Of a stretch of 64,000 bases of DNA, positions 49,701 to 57,098 are shown piece by piece. Positions within the stretch are counted from its first letter, which is position 1; the number at the start of each line of letters is the position of its first letter. Source of the stretch: an uncultured Tenacibaculum sp. Lineage in GTDB: Bacteria; Bacteroidota; Bacteroidia; Flavobacteriales; Flavobacteriaceae. The notes under the pieces were generated by a model. That model ran no database searches. It saw only the letters and a list, made by a program, of their open reading frames with translations, and was not told the origin of the DNA. The position numbers and the translations under genes were made by a program. The stretch lies in contig CANMIL010000003.1 of assembly GCA_947497895.1 (NCBI GenBank), forward strand, positions 1 through 64,000. Direction: 5' to 3'.

Positions 49701-51541
49701 AAGTTGAGCATCATGTAAGTCAAATAAAAGAAGTCAAACAAGCAGTAGTTTTAGCGAAACAAATAAACCAAGGAATTAACCAACTTGTTTGTTATGTTAC
49801 TACTGAAAACGAATTTAACGAGAATAGTATTAAAGAAGAACTTCATGCAACTTTACCAAGTTTTATGGTTCCTTCAACTTTTGTTTCTATTGATGAATTC
49901 CCTTTAACAAATAACAAAAAAGTTGACAAAAAAGCGCTTTTAAATATTGAAATTTCAACTACTTCAGCTGACTCTTATCACGCTCCAAGAAATTCAACTG
50001 AAGAACAACTTGCAACCATTTGGGGAGAAGTTTTAAATATCGAAAAAATAGGTATTCATGATAATTTCTTTGAAATTGGAGGAAATTCAATTTTGGCAAT
50101 CCGAATGGTAGCCAGACTTCAAGAATACTTTAAACTTGAAATTAATGATCTGTTTAAATTCCCAACGATTGCCCAGTTATCAGTAAATATTAGTTATTCA
50201 AAAGATTTCTTTAAGAATAAAATTGAACAACATATTACCCAATTAAGACAATTAGAAAACCAAACCGATCAGGATGATCAATCTAAGGAGTTAGGACTCC
50301 AACAACTCATCACAGAAAAGGTTAACGCCGAAAAACAGGAATACATTTCTAACATTAATGATTTAAACACATTAAACCTTGAAAAAGCTACAACCTATAA
50401 CAATGTACTACTTTTTGGGTCGACAGGATATTTAGGAATTAACCTTCTTAGAAGCTTATTAATTCGAAATTCATCAAAAATAGTAACTATCGTAAGGGGA
50501 GATAATGATAACATTGCGAGAGAAAGATTATCGGAATTATATGGATTTTACTTTAATGAAGAATTACCAAATACTGAAAACCTAATTGTTTATGCAGGCG
50601 ATATCTCAAAACCATTATTCGGAATTGATGAGACCATTTACCAAAAACTATCTATATCAGTCGATGGAATTATAAATGCAGCTGCAAACGCTAAGCATTA
50701 TGGAAGCCTTGAAAGTTTTCAAAAAATCAATGTATATCCTATCGAAACAATGATTTCCTTTGCTTCACAAGGAATCTCAAAAGTTATACACCATGTATCT
50801 ACATTAAGTATTTCTGGGTTTAAGAATGCAGATTCACAAGATTCATCTTTCCTATTCACTGAAAAGGAAACGAACAAGAATCAAAACCACACAAATTTCT
50901 ATACACAAAGTAAATTAGAAGGTGATACACTTTTAGATAAAGCAAGAAAAAAAGGGATTAAGGCTAATATTTATAGAGTTGGAAATTTAAGTTTCAATAG
51001 CACAAACGGAAGTTTTCAAAAGAATATCGAAGACAATGCTTTTTACAATCGACTGAAATCTTACCTAGCTGTTGAAGCCATGCCTGTAGAGCAGCGTAAC
51101 ATGGAAATTTCTTGTATTGACAAGGTTACGGAGGCCATTTTACTATTATTTGATAAAAAGGAATTGTTCAACAGAAATTTCCATATTAGGAACACGCACT
51201 CATTGAGCAATACCGTTTTTGCTGATTTAGCAAATAAAAATGGGTATCCAATCACTCTTGAAAAAATGAGCGATTTCTTTGAAAATTTATTAAACCAATA
51301 CAGTCAAAAGAAAGAACTCATCAACCGCTTTCTTTTACACTCTAGGGCTTTTGACGCCCAAGTTTCTAATGTGATTCCATACCAAGTATGTAGTGAACAA
51401 ACAGATTATATTCTCGATAATTTAGGCTTCTACTGGAACAAAATTGATGAGCAACAAATAAAACAGATGCTCGAATATGGAGAAAGGATTCACTTCTGGT
51501 ACCAAACCGATAAAGTTCAAAAAGTACTAGAAACTATTTAA
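43793..51541 (+). CDS. NRPS: TubC-type docking-C-A-T-C-A-T-thioester reductase
   Basis: A 2582-residue two-module synthetase with reductive release. Residues 1-55 resemble a TubC N-terminal docking domain (LEVNNGSLKLKAS, then LISQLKEHKEELIEFI). C4 (about 75-500) has HHIVSDA, with Ala where Gly is usual. A4 (about 530-1030; YTSGSTGKPKG near 677) reads DVQFFAHVVK, close to proline-type codes. T4 has Ser1069. C5 (HHIVGDG near 1253) and A5 (about 1580-2075) follow; A5 reads DASKIAAICK, aromatic-like with an unusual Lys. T5 has Ser2099 in GGNS. The C-terminal reductase (about 2200-2582) has the NAD(P)-binding GSTGYLG and YTQSK (YxxxK, near 2370), so the peptide should leave as an aldehyde or alcohol. 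No thioesterase, MbtH-like or phosphopantetheinyl transferase gene is nearby. Confidence 0.93.
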   Translation: MSLHILKILKELNQNGAKLEVNNGSLKLKASKPIANELISQLKEHKEELIEFIEKHQPKTSDVSLPKVTSVSKNFEGNIPLSFSQERLWFLDQLNGSVEYHVPFMLNLEGSLNIEAIEQSVRAIITRHEILRTVVLAQDGVPFQKVINCDEWSMLQKETSPINSQKDVEDFTKVPFDLSKDFMLKACLFSINKDHHILVCLFHHIVSDAWSSGIFMNELSELYHSFSNNKPTTLSPLDIQYSDYAIWLRNHVEGTLLDKQINYWKNKLENVNNLLLPTDFPRPAIQSKNGAGTSLELDESLSKDVLQLCQKEDVTLFILMLSAFKILMSRYSNQKDICIGSPIANRTQAELEGLIGFFTNTLAFRSNLDGNPKFKDFLQSVKQTTLEGYDHQLVPFEKIVDSVSNQRDLSMSPLFQVMLVINNTPKGNKGPKLGNLKISDYAIDRESSKFDLTLLIFNKNGRLTLGMEYCSDLFKESTAQQILRNFKELLNSITQNIELPIENLSILEPSEKTISRDTFNQNSKIYPEDKTVLDLFKAQVALNPNRTALVFQKQQLTYLELDQKSDKIALNLLSKGVQLNDKVGICIDRSEEMVIGILAILKTGSAYVAIDPEYPESRIHHMIEDSGVKLLLTSEQCIEKVPSNHLEFVMLSTELTRETNQTEILPEVSPEQLAYLIYTSGSTGKPKGVLMPHKALFNLIYFQKETAIPGNKVTQFTSISFDVSFQEIFFSLSQGKELHIVSSELKKDALALKEYIKENSIDIVFLPTSFFNFFSSEGYFEELTSVKNIFVAGEQLKMTPELIHYLKNSDVTLHNHYGPSEAHVVTTHELSNENNNIENTTPFIGFPVTNNQIYILDAHQQLVPMGVPGELCIGGKQLANGYLNKPELTDEKFVKNPFKANEKIYRTGDLAKWSPDGNIIFLGRIDNQVKVRGYRIELGEIENALASLDEVVECCVLAKKDEQGNNRLVAYIISATDFNKEGVQNELKKLLPDYMVPSVWIPLSKMPLTQNGKIDKKALPEPDASSLSSNTYIAPETELEEQLSSIWSRLLKIEQVGTNDNFFELGGHSLLATRLVSTIRKELTIEVAIKDIFKYSTIAQLAEHLSNQDTTTLLPAITKQEQRPEYIPLSFNQERLWFIDQFKGSKEYDMPLILELKGDVQAVILEKTLKLIISRHEILRTMLLSNKGNGYQKIVSEEQWSLAQQTISENESIEEEVDKFAATPFDLTIDYKVKAKLFKVSEQSYVFASVFHHIVGDGWSKDIFFNEFTTIYKALILNEEPKLPTLTLQYADYAIWQRQYVSGNILENQLNYWHQKLNGVTNITLPFDFARPSVQSNSGNSIEHIVSSELSSSLNNICKEEGVTLFMLLLSAFKVLLSRWSNQQDICVGTPIANRTQAELEGMIGFFVNTLALRSNLSENLSFKDFLKTVKQTTLEAYDHQLAPFEKIVDVVLNERDLSTSPLFQVAFILQNTPEESDGFNLHNIDVSSFGVNRETAKFDLTLSSYEKDNHIYLGINYRTELFQEDTIQRLLNGYIQLLTNIVNNREVSIHYVSILTQNEKKQTLIEFNDFNKVFPKNYTLHGYFSKIAKEYPNNIALVFGNNQLTYKELDEKSNQFANFLIENFTIQSEELINVILERNEWFIISILGIMKTGAAYIPIDPNYPEERKTYIKENSKSKITIDSEVMNTFKKEYEKYEVFTPEKNTHPSGLAYIIYTSGSTGNPKGVMIEHQNVLNTILSQIEIFSVKSSDHCLQFASSSFDASISEIFVSLLSGSRLCIIEESKKTDVSYLREFISSQEISFMKLPPALLQVLSIEDLSGIKTLITAGEAIPLELGKTFSKHFNYYNAYGPTEASICATIFKGAIKDRVTIGHPIHNTQVYITDNNLNPLPIGVIGELCIGGKGVGRGYLNNEDLTNEKFVQNPFDKTGKTKLYKSGDLARWLSDGTIEFLGRKDDQVKIRGYRIELGEVEHHVSQIKEVKQAVVLAKQINQGINQLVCYVTTENEFNENSIKEELHATLPSFMVPSTFVSIDEFPLTNNKKVDKKALLNIEISTTSADSYHAPRNSTEEQLATIWGEVLNIEKIGIHDNFFEIGGNSILAIRMVARLQEYFKLEINDLFKFPTIAQLSVNISYSKDFFKNKIEQHITQLRQLENQTDQDDQSKELGLQQLITEKVNAEKQEYISNINDLNTLNLEKATTYNNVLLFGSTGYLGINLLRSLLIRNSSKIVTIVRGDNDNIARERLSELYGFYFNEELPNTENLIVYAGDISKPLFGIDETIYQKLSISVDGIINAAANAKHYGSLESFQKINVYPIETMISFASQGISKVIHHVSTLSISGFKNADSQDSSFLFTEKETNKNQNHTNFYTQSKLEGDTLLDKARKKGIKANIYRVGNLSFNSTNGSFQKNIEDNAFYNRLKSYLAVEAMPVEQRNMEISCIDKVTEAILLLFDKKELFNRNFHIRNTHSLSNTVFADLANKNGYPITLEKMSDFFENLLNQYSQKKELINRFLLHSRAFDAQVSNVIPYQVCSEQTDYILDNLGFYWNKIDEQQIKQMLEYGERIHFWYQTDKVQKVLETI

Positions 51542-51544
51542 TAT

Positions 51545-51573
51545 AAAAAAGGCTGTCTAAGACAGCCTTTTTT
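51545..51573. terminator. Bidirectional terminator between NRPS and LysM/BON gene
   Basis: AAAAAAGGCTGTC, loop TAA, GACAGCCTTTTTT is symmetric, so it serves both converging transcripts. It lies 4 bp after the NRPS stop. Confidence 0.92.
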
Positions 51574-51593
51574 CATCATATATTGTAAACTAA

Positions 51594-52064
51594 TTAGTCC
51601 ACTAATGGTGGAATTCTTAGTACTTGTCCAGGATAAATTTTATCTGGATGAGAAAGCATTGGCTTGTTTGCTTCGAAAATTACAGGATACTTCATGGCAT
51701 CACCATAAAAATTCTTAGCAATTTTACCTAATGTATCACCGCTTACAACAGTATGAAACTGTGCCATTTCCTCCTCTTTAATCTCTTCTACTTCAGCTAC
51801 AGTCATATTATCTTCTACAGATGCAATTCCTTCGGTATTTCCAACTACTAATACTACTTTTTCCTTAGTAGCTAAATCCGCTGCTTCACCAGTTACTGTT
51901 GCTTTATCATCTTCAACAGTTACGGCTAAATCTGCTACTGATAAGTTTAAAGTATTTACAGCTTCAATTAACTTTCCAGCCTTTTCCGCAGCTTCTTCTT
52001 CTGTAGTTTTCCCGATTCCAAATACTTTTGCACCGGCATTTTTGATAAATGAAAAAATTCCCAT
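51594..52064 (-). CDS. LysM/BON domain protein, Kbp (YgaU)-like
   Basis: A 156-residue protein with MGIFSFIKNAGAKVFGIG at the N-terminus, a BON domain (about 30-95; VEDDKATVTGEA, then VGNTEGIASVEDNM) and a C-terminal LysM domain (about 103-153; FHTVVSGDTLGKIAKNFYGD, then IYPGQVLRIP). Length and order match E. coli Kbp/YgaU, a potassium-binding protein made under osmotic stress. There is no classical signal peptide, as in Kbp. It is a single gene converging on the NRPS operon. Confidence 0.92.
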   Translation of the reverse strand: MGIFSFIKNAGAKVFGIGKTTEEEAAEKAGKLIEAVNTLNLSVADLAVTVEDDKATVTGEAADLATKEKVVLVVGNTEGIASVEDNMTVAEVEEIKEEEMAQFHTVVSGDTLGKIAKNFYGDAMKYPVIFEANKPMLSHPDKIYPGQVLRIPPLVD

Positions 52065-52274
52065 TCTTTTTGATTTTTTGTTAATAAATAAATGTTTCTA
52101 CTTGCCTAATATACAACTTTTATACCAAAAATTTACAAGTCAATATTATGTATAACAGTTACTTAAATTTACACATTCTTTTGTGATAACTTTTCATTTA
52201 TTTTAAAGATTCATTTTCAGCAAATAATGAGATTCCAAACAATTCTTCTGAGAATTTGAATTTGCGAAAAGTGC

Positions 52275-52303
52275 AAAAAAAAGGTCGTTTTAAAAACGAC
52301 CTT
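52275..52303 (-). terminator. thiL terminator
   Basis: AAGGTCGTTTT / AAAACGACCTT hairpin; on the minus strand the stem is followed by eight T. It lies just past the thiL stop. Confidence 0.88.
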
Positions 52304-52307
52304 AGAT

Positions 52308-53354
52308 TTATTCTTCAAACGAATTCCAACCCTGCGCTTTCAGTGCTATTTCTTGGTTGGCTCTAGTTACTAAATTCAATCCTTGATTTTTCTCCGTAAT
52401 ATGTCCAATAACCGTTAGGTGAGGATTTCCTTTTATCTTATCAAAATCATTAATAGAAACCGTAAACAATAATTCATAGTCTTCTCCTCCACTCAGGGCA
52501 ACCATTGTTGAATCAATATCAAATTCCTCACAAGTAGAAATGACCTGAGGATCTAAAGGAAACTTATCTTCATAAATTTTACATCCTACTTTACTTTGAG
52601 TACAGATATGAAAAATCTCTGAGGATAATCCATCAGAAATATCGATCATTGAAGTAGGTTTCACTTCCAAATCTTTTAAAAGCCTTGGTATATCTTTTCT
52701 TGCTTCTGGCTTTAATTGTCTTTCAATAATATAAGAGTAGTTTTCTAAATCTGGTTGATTCTGAGGGTTTACTTCAAACACCTGCTTCTCTCTCTCCAAC
52801 ACTTGCAATCCTAAATAGGCTCCTCCTAAATCTCCTGAAACCACAATTAAATCTGTAGGCTTGGCTCCATCTCTGTACACAATATCTTCTTTAGCTGCCT
52901 TACCAATCGCTGTAATTGATATTAAAATCCCTTTAGTCGATGAAGTTGTATCACCACCTATCAAGTCTACTTTATAAGTATGACAAGCCAATTGAATCCC
53001 AGCATATAACTCTTCAATAGCCTCTAATGTAAATCTATTAGAAACCGCGATAGACACTGTAATTTGTTCAGCTTCTGCATTCATAGCATACACATCCGAT
53101 AAATTTACCATTACCGCTTTGTATCCTAAATGCTTTAAAGGCATATAACTTAAATCAAAATGTACACCTTCAACCAATAAATCTGTGGTTACTACTGTTT
53201 GTTTTTCAGAAGATTCCAATACTGCTGCATCATCACCTACTCCTTTCACTGACGTTGAATGCTGCAATGAAAAGTGTTTCGTCAAATGATCTATTAGTCC
53301 GAACTCGCCTAATGATGATAGCGACGTTCTTCCTTGATTTTTATTTTCTAACAT
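52308..53354 (-). CDS. thiL: Thiamine-monophosphate kinase
   Basis: ThiL phosphorylates thiamine monophosphate to thiamine pyrophosphate. The frame opens at 53381, but I choose the ATG at 53354 (348 residues): it begins MLENKNQGRTSLSSLGEFGL, the usual start in flavobacteria, and a promoter box (53359-53366) lies inside the longer version. Motifs seen: GVGDDAAVL (about 36-44), VTTDLLVEGVHFDL, NLSDVYAMNAE (the usual MNLSDIAAMGA region), LIGGDTT, DISDGLSSE and ALSGGEDYELLFT. Its promoter is back to back with that of the 53496 gene. Confidence 0.94.
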   Translation of the reverse strand: MLENKNQGRTSLSSLGEFGLIDHLTKHFSLQHSTSVKGVGDDAAVLESSEKQTVVTTDLLVEGVHFDLSYMPLKHLGYKAVMVNLSDVYAMNAEAEQITVSIAVSNRFTLEAIEELYAGIQLACHTYKVDLIGGDTTSSTKGILISITAIGKAAKEDIVYRDGAKPTDLIVVSGDLGGAYLGLQVLEREKQVFEVNPQNQPDLENYSYIIERQLKPEARKDIPRLLKDLEVKPTSMIDISDGLSSEIFHICTQSKVGCKIYEDKFPLDPQVISTCEEFDIDSTMVALSGGEDYELLFTVSINDFDKIKGNPHLTVIGHITEKNQGLNLVTRANQEIALKAQGWNSFEE

Positions 53355-53358
53355 GCCA

Positions 53359-53366
53359 CAAAGATA
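53359..53366 (-). promoter_or_regulatory. thiL -7 box directly before the start codon
   Basis: The minus strand reads TATCTTTG then TGGC then ATG. The box ends 4 nt before the start codon, so the transcript would begin at or next to the AUG, giving a leaderless or nearly leaderless mRNA. It also decides the start codon. Confidence 0.55.
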
Positions 53367-53445
53367 CTTATATCTCAACAATTAGCACAGTCTATTAATA
53401 AGCGAATCCAGTACAATAAAAACAGCCACCAAAATCTTTTTAGCA

Positions 53446-53471
53446 TTGTATATCAATATTTTATAAATTTG
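53446..53471 (+). promoter_or_regulatory. Promoter of the 53496-58157 genes
   Basis: TTG at 53446-53448 and TAAATTTG at 53464-53471 fit the Bacteroidota pattern, with a slightly short 15-bp spacer, 24 bp before the chosen ATG. Confidence 0.5.
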
Positions 53472-53495
53472 TTAGGCACCCCTAAATTTTTCAGC

Positions 53496-54941
53496 ATGTT
53501 TAAAAAAGTCTTTCTCATCTCGTTTTTATTGTCAATTACAGTAATTCATTCTCAAACTACCTGTAGTAATGGTATGGCTGGAGAATATCCTTGTAGCAAT
53601 TACGATTTAATGGCATTTATCCCCATTTCAACACTTGCGAACTCCAATGGATCACCAAGTAGTAGCGATATTTGGGGATGGACAGACCCTACAACAAACA
53701 AAGAATATGCAATTGCGGGAATGTCTAACAGTACTGCTTTTATTGATATTACTGATCCTGTCAACCCTATTTTTTTAGGTAGACTAGATTCTAACGCCGG
53801 TAATAACTCATGGCGAGATATTAAAGTTTATAACAATCATGCCTTTATTGTTGCCGATATTGTTGGAGAACATGGAATGCAAGTGTTTGACTTAACAAAG
53901 CTTCGTGGGGTAACTTCCGAACAAAGTTTTACAGCCGATGCTATCTACACCGGTGTAGGAAGTTGTCATAATATTGTAATTAATGAAGACAAAGGTGTTG
54001 CTTATTTGGTAGGTTGTAGAAGTACTAACGGAGGAGGTCCTATTTTTATTGATATTTCAACCCCTACTACCCCAACAAGTATGGGAGATTATAGAACTGA
54101 TGGATACTCCCACGATGCACAAGTAATCACCTACAACGGTCCAGACACAGAACACCAAGGCAAAGAAATCTATATTGGTAGTAACGAAGATGAAATTGTT
54201 GTGCTGGATGTTACTGATAAAAGCAATGTAACAAGAATTTCAAATATTAACTATCCTCAAATTGGATACACCCATCAAGGTTGGTTTACTGAAGATCACC
54301 GCTATTTTATTTTGGGTGATGAAACGGATGAACGAAATTATGGAATGAATACCCGAACACTCATTTTCGATTTACAAGATTTGGATAATCCAAGCCTATC
54401 TTCAACCTATTTAGGTGAAACTAGAGCTATTGATCATAATGGATATACCAAAGGAAACGAGTATTTCCTTTCTAGTTATACGGCTGGTATGAGAGTATTG
54501 GACATCTCCAATATTTCATCTTCTTCAAACTCTATGACAGAAATAGGATATTTTGACACACATCCTGAGCACGACAATACTTCTTTCAGAGGTGTTTGGA
54601 GCGTCTATCCCTATTTCCCCAGTGGAAATATTGTTATTAATGATATTAACAGAGGAATGTTTATCGTAAGAAAAAGCGGCACCTTAGGTTCAGATACGAA
54701 CGAAATTAATAAAGCTTCTTTAAAAATATACCCCAATCCAACGAATATAAACCCAACCATTTCAGTTAGTAAAGGTACTATCGAAACTATTGAAGTGATC
54801 TCTATTTTGGGTAAAAGAGTTCGTTCTTTTGAGAATATTAAAAACCAAAATTTTGAAATTAACATCAACGGACTTTCAACAGGAATCTATTTGATTAGGG
54901 TAAACGACAATTCAGTTAAAAAGCTAATAGTAAATAAATAA
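53496..54941 (+). CDS. Choice-of-anchor B family secreted protein with T9SS sorting tail
   Basis: The ATG at 53496 gives a signal peptide (MFKKVFLISFLLSITVIHSQ), preferred to the upstream TTG. The 481-residue protein has a beta-propeller-like body with repeated FIDITDP, VFDLTKL, FIDISTP, VLDVTDK and VLDISNI segments (LVIVD-type repeats), typical of the choice-of-anchor B family. The last 75 residues form a T9SS type A sorting domain (LKIYPNPTN...GIYLIRVN, ending KKLIVNK), so it is exported and surface-attached or released. It opens a run of four exported proteins that ends with the MbnP/MbnH pair; a contribution to copper handling is only inference. Confidence 0.9.
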   Translation: MFKKVFLISFLLSITVIHSQTTCSNGMAGEYPCSNYDLMAFIPISTLANSNGSPSSSDIWGWTDPTTNKEYAIAGMSNSTAFIDITDPVNPIFLGRLDSNAGNNSWRDIKVYNNHAFIVADIVGEHGMQVFDLTKLRGVTSEQSFTADAIYTGVGSCHNIVINEDKGVAYLVGCRSTNGGGPIFIDISTPTTPTSMGDYRTDGYSHDAQVITYNGPDTEHQGKEIYIGSNEDEIVVLDVTDKSNVTRISNINYPQIGYTHQGWFTEDHRYFILGDETDERNYGMNTRTLIFDLQDLDNPSLSSTYLGETRAIDHNGYTKGNEYFLSSYTAGMRVLDISNISSSSNSMTEIGYFDTHPEHDNTSFRGVWSVYPYFPSGNIVINDINRGMFIVRKSGTLGSDTNEINKASLKIYPNPTNINPTISVSKGTIETIEVISILGKRVRSFENIKNQNFEININGLSTGIYLIRVNDNSVKKLIVNK

Positions 54942-54945
54942 CTCC

Positions 54946-56265
54946 ATGCAAAAACTACTATTCTTCTGTGTTTTTTGCCTACTATTTTCTAATTGTAACA
55001 AAAAAACAATTGAACTTCCTTCTGTTTTCTTGGAAGAAATAGACTTTGTAAAAACAATTGGTGGGTCTAAAAATGAAGTAGCAAAATCTGTTGTGAGTAC
55101 AGAGGATGGTGGTTATGCTATTTTGGGCTATGTACAGAGTAACGACCTTGACTTTTCAGCAAAAAATGACGAAAGCTTTGATTATTTCGTTATTAAATAT
55201 TCTCAAAGCGACACATTAGAATGGATAAAAACATATGGAGGGAGTGGCGATGACCGAGGTGAAAAAATTATTACAACAACAGACGGAGGTTTTGCCATAA
55301 TTGGCTATTCAGAAAGCACTGATCTCGATGTAGGTGAAAATGCAGGAGATAAAGATTTTTGGATTTTAAAACTAGATTCAAACGGAAATATTACTTGGAA
55401 AAAAACCATGGGCTATCTTGGAAAAGACTTCGGAACAGCAATTATAGAAACTTCAGATGGCGGATTTTTAGCTTCTGGTGAATTGGATGTTACCGCTTCT
55501 GGTGGTGAAGGAAATACAAGTGCCAGACCATTGCATGCTGGTGGCGATTATTGGGTTATCAAGTTAAGTTCTTCAGGAGTATTAGAATGGAGTCATTATT
55601 ATGGAGGGACTTTCACTGAAACTCCTTCTGGAATTGTAGAGACTCAAAATGGAAACTTTATTATCACTGGTACTTCGGATAGTACAGATGTTGACATTGA
55701 TGATAATAAAGGAACTTATGATTTTTGGGTTATAAAAATAAATAGCACTGGTGAACTCATGTGGAAAAAAAACTATGGTGGTTCTGAAATTGATGAATCA
55801 AAAGCCATTGTTAAAACAAACGAAAACAATTTTCTTATTGTAGGAAATAGTCGAAGTAATGACCAAGATATCATTGAGAATTCAGGTGGAGCGGATTTAT
55901 GTATTGTTAAAATTAACCAAGATGGAGATTTACTATTGCAAAAGAACCTTGGTGGAAGTAACTTTGATGTTGGAAACTCTATTCAAAATATGAGTGATGG
56001 TAATTTTTTACTATCAGGCAGTTCAAGAAGCACCTTTGGAAATATTCAAAATAAAGGTCAAAACGACGCTTGGATTCTAAAAGTTGATTCGCAAGTGAAC
56101 ATATTATGGCAAAAAAATATTGGAGGGTCAAACATCGACTTTTGTTTTGATGCTACGGAACTTTTAAACGGCAACATAATTGGTGTTGGAGAAAGTACAA
56201 GTGATGATAATGACATTAGCGAGAATAAAGGGTTTTCAGATGTATTAATAGTAAAACTTAAATAA
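54946..56265 (+). CDS. Repeat (propeller-like) lipoprotein, unknown function
   Basis: A 439-residue lipoprotein (LLFSNC, Cys17) made of about seven repeats of 50-60 residues, each with a core such as TTTDGGFAIIGYSESTDLD, then DFWILKLDSNGNITWKK and YGGS. Such repeats predict a beta-propeller. Asp-rich turns (DVDIDDN, DNDIS) may bind calcium. It starts 4 bp after the preceding gene, so the two are co-translated. I do not know a function; the neighbourhood with MbnP/MbnH suggests a surface-exposed partner. Confidence 0.8.
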   Translation: MQKLLFFCVFCLLFSNCNKKTIELPSVFLEEIDFVKTIGGSKNEVAKSVVSTEDGGYAILGYVQSNDLDFSAKNDESFDYFVIKYSQSDTLEWIKTYGGSGDDRGEKIITTTDGGFAIIGYSESTDLDVGENAGDKDFWILKLDSNGNITWKKTMGYLGKDFGTAIIETSDGGFLASGELDVTASGGEGNTSARPLHAGGDYWVIKLSSSGVLEWSHYYGGTFTETPSGIVETQNGNFIITGTSDSTDVDIDDNKGTYDFWVIKINSTGELMWKKNYGGSEIDESKAIVKTNENNFLIVGNSRSNDQDIIENSGGADLCIVKINQDGDLLLQKNLGGSNFDVGNSIQNMSDGNFLLSGSSRSTFGNIQNKGQNDAWILKVDSQVNILWQKNIGGSNIDFCFDATELLNGNIIGVGESTSDDNDISENKGFSDVLIVKLK

Positions 56266-56309
56266 AACCGTTATAGTGTATATTTACATTCTATAATAAC
56301 TAGTTATTC

Positions 56310-57068
56310 ATGAAAAAATTTGCGATTATATTTTTATCATTCTTCATACTTTGCTGTAGCTCCGATAATGACGAACCAATTAAACAAGTCTCTGTTAAAT
56401 TAAATTTCACTCACAATTGGGATGGCACTTCTGTAGATGATGGTGATTTTGATACATTCGATTTTGAAAATCAAAAAGGGAATGTATTAAGTATTGAACG
56501 TATTCGTTATTTAATTTCTAGAATTAACCTAATAAAAAGTAATAGCGACACTATTAAGTTTGATGGATATAAGCTTGTAGCAATAGACTCTTTGGGAAAC
56601 GACTTAATTCACGAACTTCCTGAAACAGTTTCCGAAGGAACCTATAATTTATCTTTTACTTTCGGATTTAATAATGAAGATAATATTTCTGGTCAATACC
56701 CAGATTTAAACACAGTTTCTTGGGACGTACCTTCAAACCTAGGTGGAGGTTATCATTTTCTACAACTTGATGGTAAATTTAAAGATTCAACTGATGTGCA
56801 ATATCCATATCAATTCCATTCAATAAGAGCTTATGATACTGCAACAGATTCTATAAGAGATACTTCTTTTAATTTAAACTTGGGAAGTGTTTCTTTAACA
56901 AATAATGCTACTATTGAAATAAAAATGAACCTAGCTGAATGGTTTAAAAACCCACATGCGTGGGATTTAACTGAAAAAAGCACAGGTTTAATGATGGACT
57001 TTGATGCCCAATTAGAAATATCAGATAATGGTAAAAATGTTTTCCGCTTAGGTGGTGTTACACAATAA
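56310..57068 (+). CDS. MbnP family copper-binding lipoprotein
   Basis: A 252-residue lipoprotein (FFILCC, Cys15/16) resembling the MbnP family of periplasmic copper-binding proteins. The N-terminal strand VSVKLNFTHNWDG (His35, Trp37), then IERIRYLISRINLI, GTYNLSFTFGFNNEDN and a C-terminal NPHAWDL...LMMDFDAQLE fit the pattern as I recall it. In characterised MbnP and CorA/MopE proteins a tryptophan is converted to kynurenine, which helps bind copper; the modifying enzyme is the di-haem protein MbnH. The next gene encodes such an enzyme, which strengthens the call. Which Trp is modified here cannot be read directly; Trp37 is a candidate. Confidence 0.8.
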   Translation: MKKFAIIFLSFFILCCSSDNDEPIKQVSVKLNFTHNWDGTSVDDGDFDTFDFENQKGNVLSIERIRYLISRINLIKSNSDTIKFDGYKLVAIDSLGNDLIHELPETVSEGTYNLSFTFGFNNEDNISGQYPDLNTVSWDVPSNLGGGYHFLQLDGKFKDSTDVQYPYQFHSIRAYDTATDSIRDTSFNLNLGSVSLTNNATIEIKMNLAEWFKNPHAWDLTEKSTGLMMDFDAQLEISDNGKNVFRLGGVTQ

Positions 57069-57098
57069 CCAGATCATGACAATAAAACAACTATAAGA

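Noticed and set aside
50400..51541. Thioesterase domain at the NRPS terminus
   Set aside because: No GxSxG hydrolase motif; the Rossmann GSTGYLG and YTQSK show a reductase instead.
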